This document shows positions 13,012 through 14,075 of a stretch of 14,075 nt of DNA, in pieces. The notes beneath the pieces were generated by a model. The model saw only the letters and a list, made by a program, of their open reading frames with translations, was not told the origin of the DNA and made no database searches. The stretch's first letter is position 1. Each line of letters starts with the position of its first letter. The DNA is from JBOHBN01 sp050698355 (GTDB lineage: Bacteria; Actinomycetota; Actinomycetes; Streptosporangiales; WHST01): assembly GCA_050698355.1 (NCBI GenBank), contig JBOHBN010000349.1, forward strand, positions 1 through 14,075. The letters run 5' to 3'. The translations under genes were made by a program, and so were the position numbers.

Positions 13012-13032
13012 ACGGTACAGTGTGACATATGG
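13008..13032. promoter_or_regulatory. 25-bp palindromic operator spanning both divergent start codons
   Basis: The dyad is centred on 13020. Its outer arms CCATA (13008-13012) and TATGG (13028-13032) are exact, as is the inner ACA/TGT at 13017-13019 and 13021-13023, with four mismatched pairs between. The flavoprotein ATG (13011-13009, minus) and tetR ATG (13029-13031, plus) lie in the outer arms. Overlapping -10 candidates sit in the centre: TACAGT (13016-13021, plus) and CACACT (13024-13019, minus), each seven bases from its start codon. GTGACG at 13046-13041 is a reasonable -35 for the flavoprotein. Binding of the TetR protein here would block both genes; that is inference. Confidence 0.65.
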
Positions 13033-13628
13033 TGGCTATACGTCACTCGCCAGACCGGGTGCTCGATGCGGCACGCGACTGCGTGCTGCAGGTCGGTGTG
13101 CGCCGCACCACGCTCACCGATGTCGCGCGCCGTGCGGGCACGAGCCGGATGACGCTCTACCGCCGCTACCCCGACGTCTCGGCACTGGTCGCTGACCTGA
13201 TGACGCGGGAGTTCGGCAGCGTCCTTGAGCGTGCGCGCGGTGCCGGCGACGGGTTAGTGACCGCGCGCGAACGAGCCGTCGCCGAGGTGGTCGCGGCCGT
13301 CCGCGCGCTGCGCGGCAACCGGCTCTTCGTGAAGGTCCTCGAGGTCGACCCGGAGTTGCTGCTGCCGTACGTGCTCGAGCGGCTCGGCAGCACCCAGCGG
13401 CTCGCGCTCGCCCTGTTCGAGTCCGTCCTCGAAGAGGGCTACACCGACGGTTCGGTCCGCCGCGGCGAGCCGGCGGCGATGGCGTACGCCCTGCTGCTCA
13501 CCGTGCAGTCGTTCGTGCTGTCCATGCGCACCGTTGTCGACGGCTCCGGGGAGGACGTGATGTACGCCGAGCTGCGGCACCTGCTGGCGACGAGCCTGCG
13601 GCCAGACGAGGAGGGCCGCGGTGGCTGA
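13029..13628 (+). CDS. TetR/AcrR family transcriptional regulator
   Basis: The 199-residue protein has the TetR helix-turn-helix at about residues 8-55 (RVLDAARDCVLQVGVRRTTLTDVARRAGTSRMTLYRRYPDVSALVADLM), followed by an all-helical C-terminal half expected to bind a ligand and dimerise. The length is normal for the family. It starts at ATG 13029 (or the overlapping GTG at 13032) inside the palindrome; the HTH begins so near the N-terminus that the start cannot be much later. It is divergent from the flavoprotein and overlaps glpD by eight bases, so it probably represses both itself with glpD and the flavoprotein. The inducer is unknown; a glycerol-phosphate or lipid-derived molecule would fit the neighbours. 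Confidence 0.93.
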   Translation: MVAIRHSPDRVLDAARDCVLQVGVRRTTLTDVARRAGTSRMTLYRRYPDVSALVADLMTREFGSVLERARGAGDGLVTARERAVAEVVAAVRALRGNRLFVKVLEVDPELLLPYVLERLGSTQRLALALFESVLEEGYTDGSVRRGEPAAMAYALLLTVQSFVLSMRTVVDGSGEDVMYAELRHLLATSLRPDEEGRGG

Positions 13629-14075
13629 CGCAACCCGTTCCTCGCTCTCCCGCGCGCGCCGCGAGCGCGATCTCGCGAAGGTAACGCGCGGACCCGTCGA
13701 CGTGCTCGTGGTCGGCGGTGGCATCACCGGCGCGGGCGTCGCGCTGGACGCGGTGACCCGGGGACTCACCGTCGCGCTCATCGAGGCGCACGACTTGGCA
13801 CACGGCACCAGCCGCTGGTCCAGCAAGCTCATCCACGGCGGGCTGCGATACATCGCCGGCGGGCACGTCAGCATCGCGCACGAGAGCGCGGTCGAGCGCG
13901 GGCACCTGATGCAGCGCACGGCGCCGCACCTGGCGCGGCCACTGCCGCAGCTGCTGCCGGAGTACGGCCTGGGCGCCAGGCAGCACCTGAAGCTCGTCGG
14001 CGTCGGCGAGGTCGCCGAGCTGCTGCGCGCCGCGGCGCGGACGAGCCGTGACACGCTGCCCAAGCCGCGCATACT
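13621..14075 (+). CDS. glpD: Glycerol-3-phosphate dehydrogenase, FAD-dependent (partial, 3' end outside window)
   Basis: The first 151 codons are present before the right edge. The GTG at 13621 lies inside the last codons of tetR and is preceded five bases upstream by GAGGAGGG, so translation is likely coupled. Residues 27-60 carry the FAD dinucleotide-binding fold, DVLVVGGGITGAGVALDAVTRGLTVALIEAHD. The family signature SRWSSKLIHGGLRYI follows near 66-80, and VERGHLMQRTAPHLARPLP near 93-111. These match GlpD, which oxidises sn-glycerol-3-phosphate to DHAP and passes electrons to the quinone pool at the membrane. The N-terminus has an extra 20-residue Arg-rich stretch compared with E. coli GlpD. 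Nothing can be said of the C-terminal substrate domain. Confidence 0.92.
   Translation, partial: MADATRSSLSRARRERDLAKVTRGPVDVLVVGGGITGAGVALDAVTRGLTVALIEAHDLAHGTSRWSSKLIHGGLRYIAGGHVSIAHESAVERGHLMQRTAPHLARPLPQLLPEYGLGARQHLKLVGVGEVAELLRAAARTSRDTLPKPRI

Noticed and set aside
11296..13152. A 618-codon plus-strand open frame antisense to the flavoprotein
   Set aside because: It is Arg/Ala/Gly-rich with no recognisable domain, and is the expected by-product of high GC third positions opposite a well-conserved flavoprotein frame.

Overview
This is high-GC (roughly 70 %) DNA with NTG starts, four-base ATGA overlaps, frequent CGTAC words and actinobacterial protein families. It looks like an ordinary chromosomal stretch of an actinobacterium; the genus cannot be fixed from sequence alone. 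There is no rRNA, tRNA, CRISPR array, transposase or phage gene, and no sign of recent transfer.

Layout. (1) 1-1343: the 5' end of a leftward gene leaving the window, an intergenic region rich in inverted repeats, and a rightward Orc/Cdc6-like AAA ATPase. (2) 1344-5957: a sulfite-reduction operon. A 31-codon leader peptide of the actinobacterial cysteine-attenuator type precedes siroheme sulfite reductase, APS reductase (CysH), a precorrin-2 dehydrogenase/uroporphyrinogen-III methyltransferase fusion and a sirohydrochlorin chelatase. The genes overlap or nearly overlap. Together they reduce APS to sulfite to sulfide and make the siroheme that the reductase needs. (3) 6094-7671: an orphan soluble GAF-PAS histidine kinase. 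(4) 7672-8021: a gene-poor gap with a strong candidate for a small RNA on the minus strand. (5) 8022-9023: a SAM methyltransferase with a 33-bp tandem repeat inside the frame. It converges on (6) arginine deiminase (9030-10244, minus). (7) 10328-11209 (minus): a PRC-barrel/DUF2382 stress-type protein with a possible SigB/SigF-type promoter. (8) 11383-14075: an alkyl-DHAP-synthase-like flavoprotein (minus), divergent from a TetR regulator and the start of glycerol-3-phosphate dehydrogenase (plus). The two divergent start codons are 17 bp apart and both lie inside one 25-bp imperfect palindrome.

How the genes work together. The sulfur operon is a coherent pathway module whose leader suggests control by cysteine supply through translation. 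The flavoprotein-TetR-GlpD group resembles the Mycobacterium tuberculosis Rv2249c-Rv2251 neighbourhood as I remember it, and suggests coupled glycerol-phosphate/ether-lipid metabolism. Several genes (AAA ATPase, leader peptide, TetR, flavoprotein, possibly arginine deiminase) have a TANNNT- or CANNNT-like -10 element 6-7 bases before the start codon and no Shine-Dalgarno sequence, which suggests leaderless transcripts.

Most noteworthy: the sulfite reductase has Ser in place of the tyrosine that forms the Tyr-Cys crosslink in M. tuberculosis NirA; the cysteine-type leader peptide; the palindrome containing both start codons; the candidate sRNA; and two G-rich repeat expansions (30 and 33 bp) carried in frame by unrelated genes. 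I did not find a clearly new multi-gene system.
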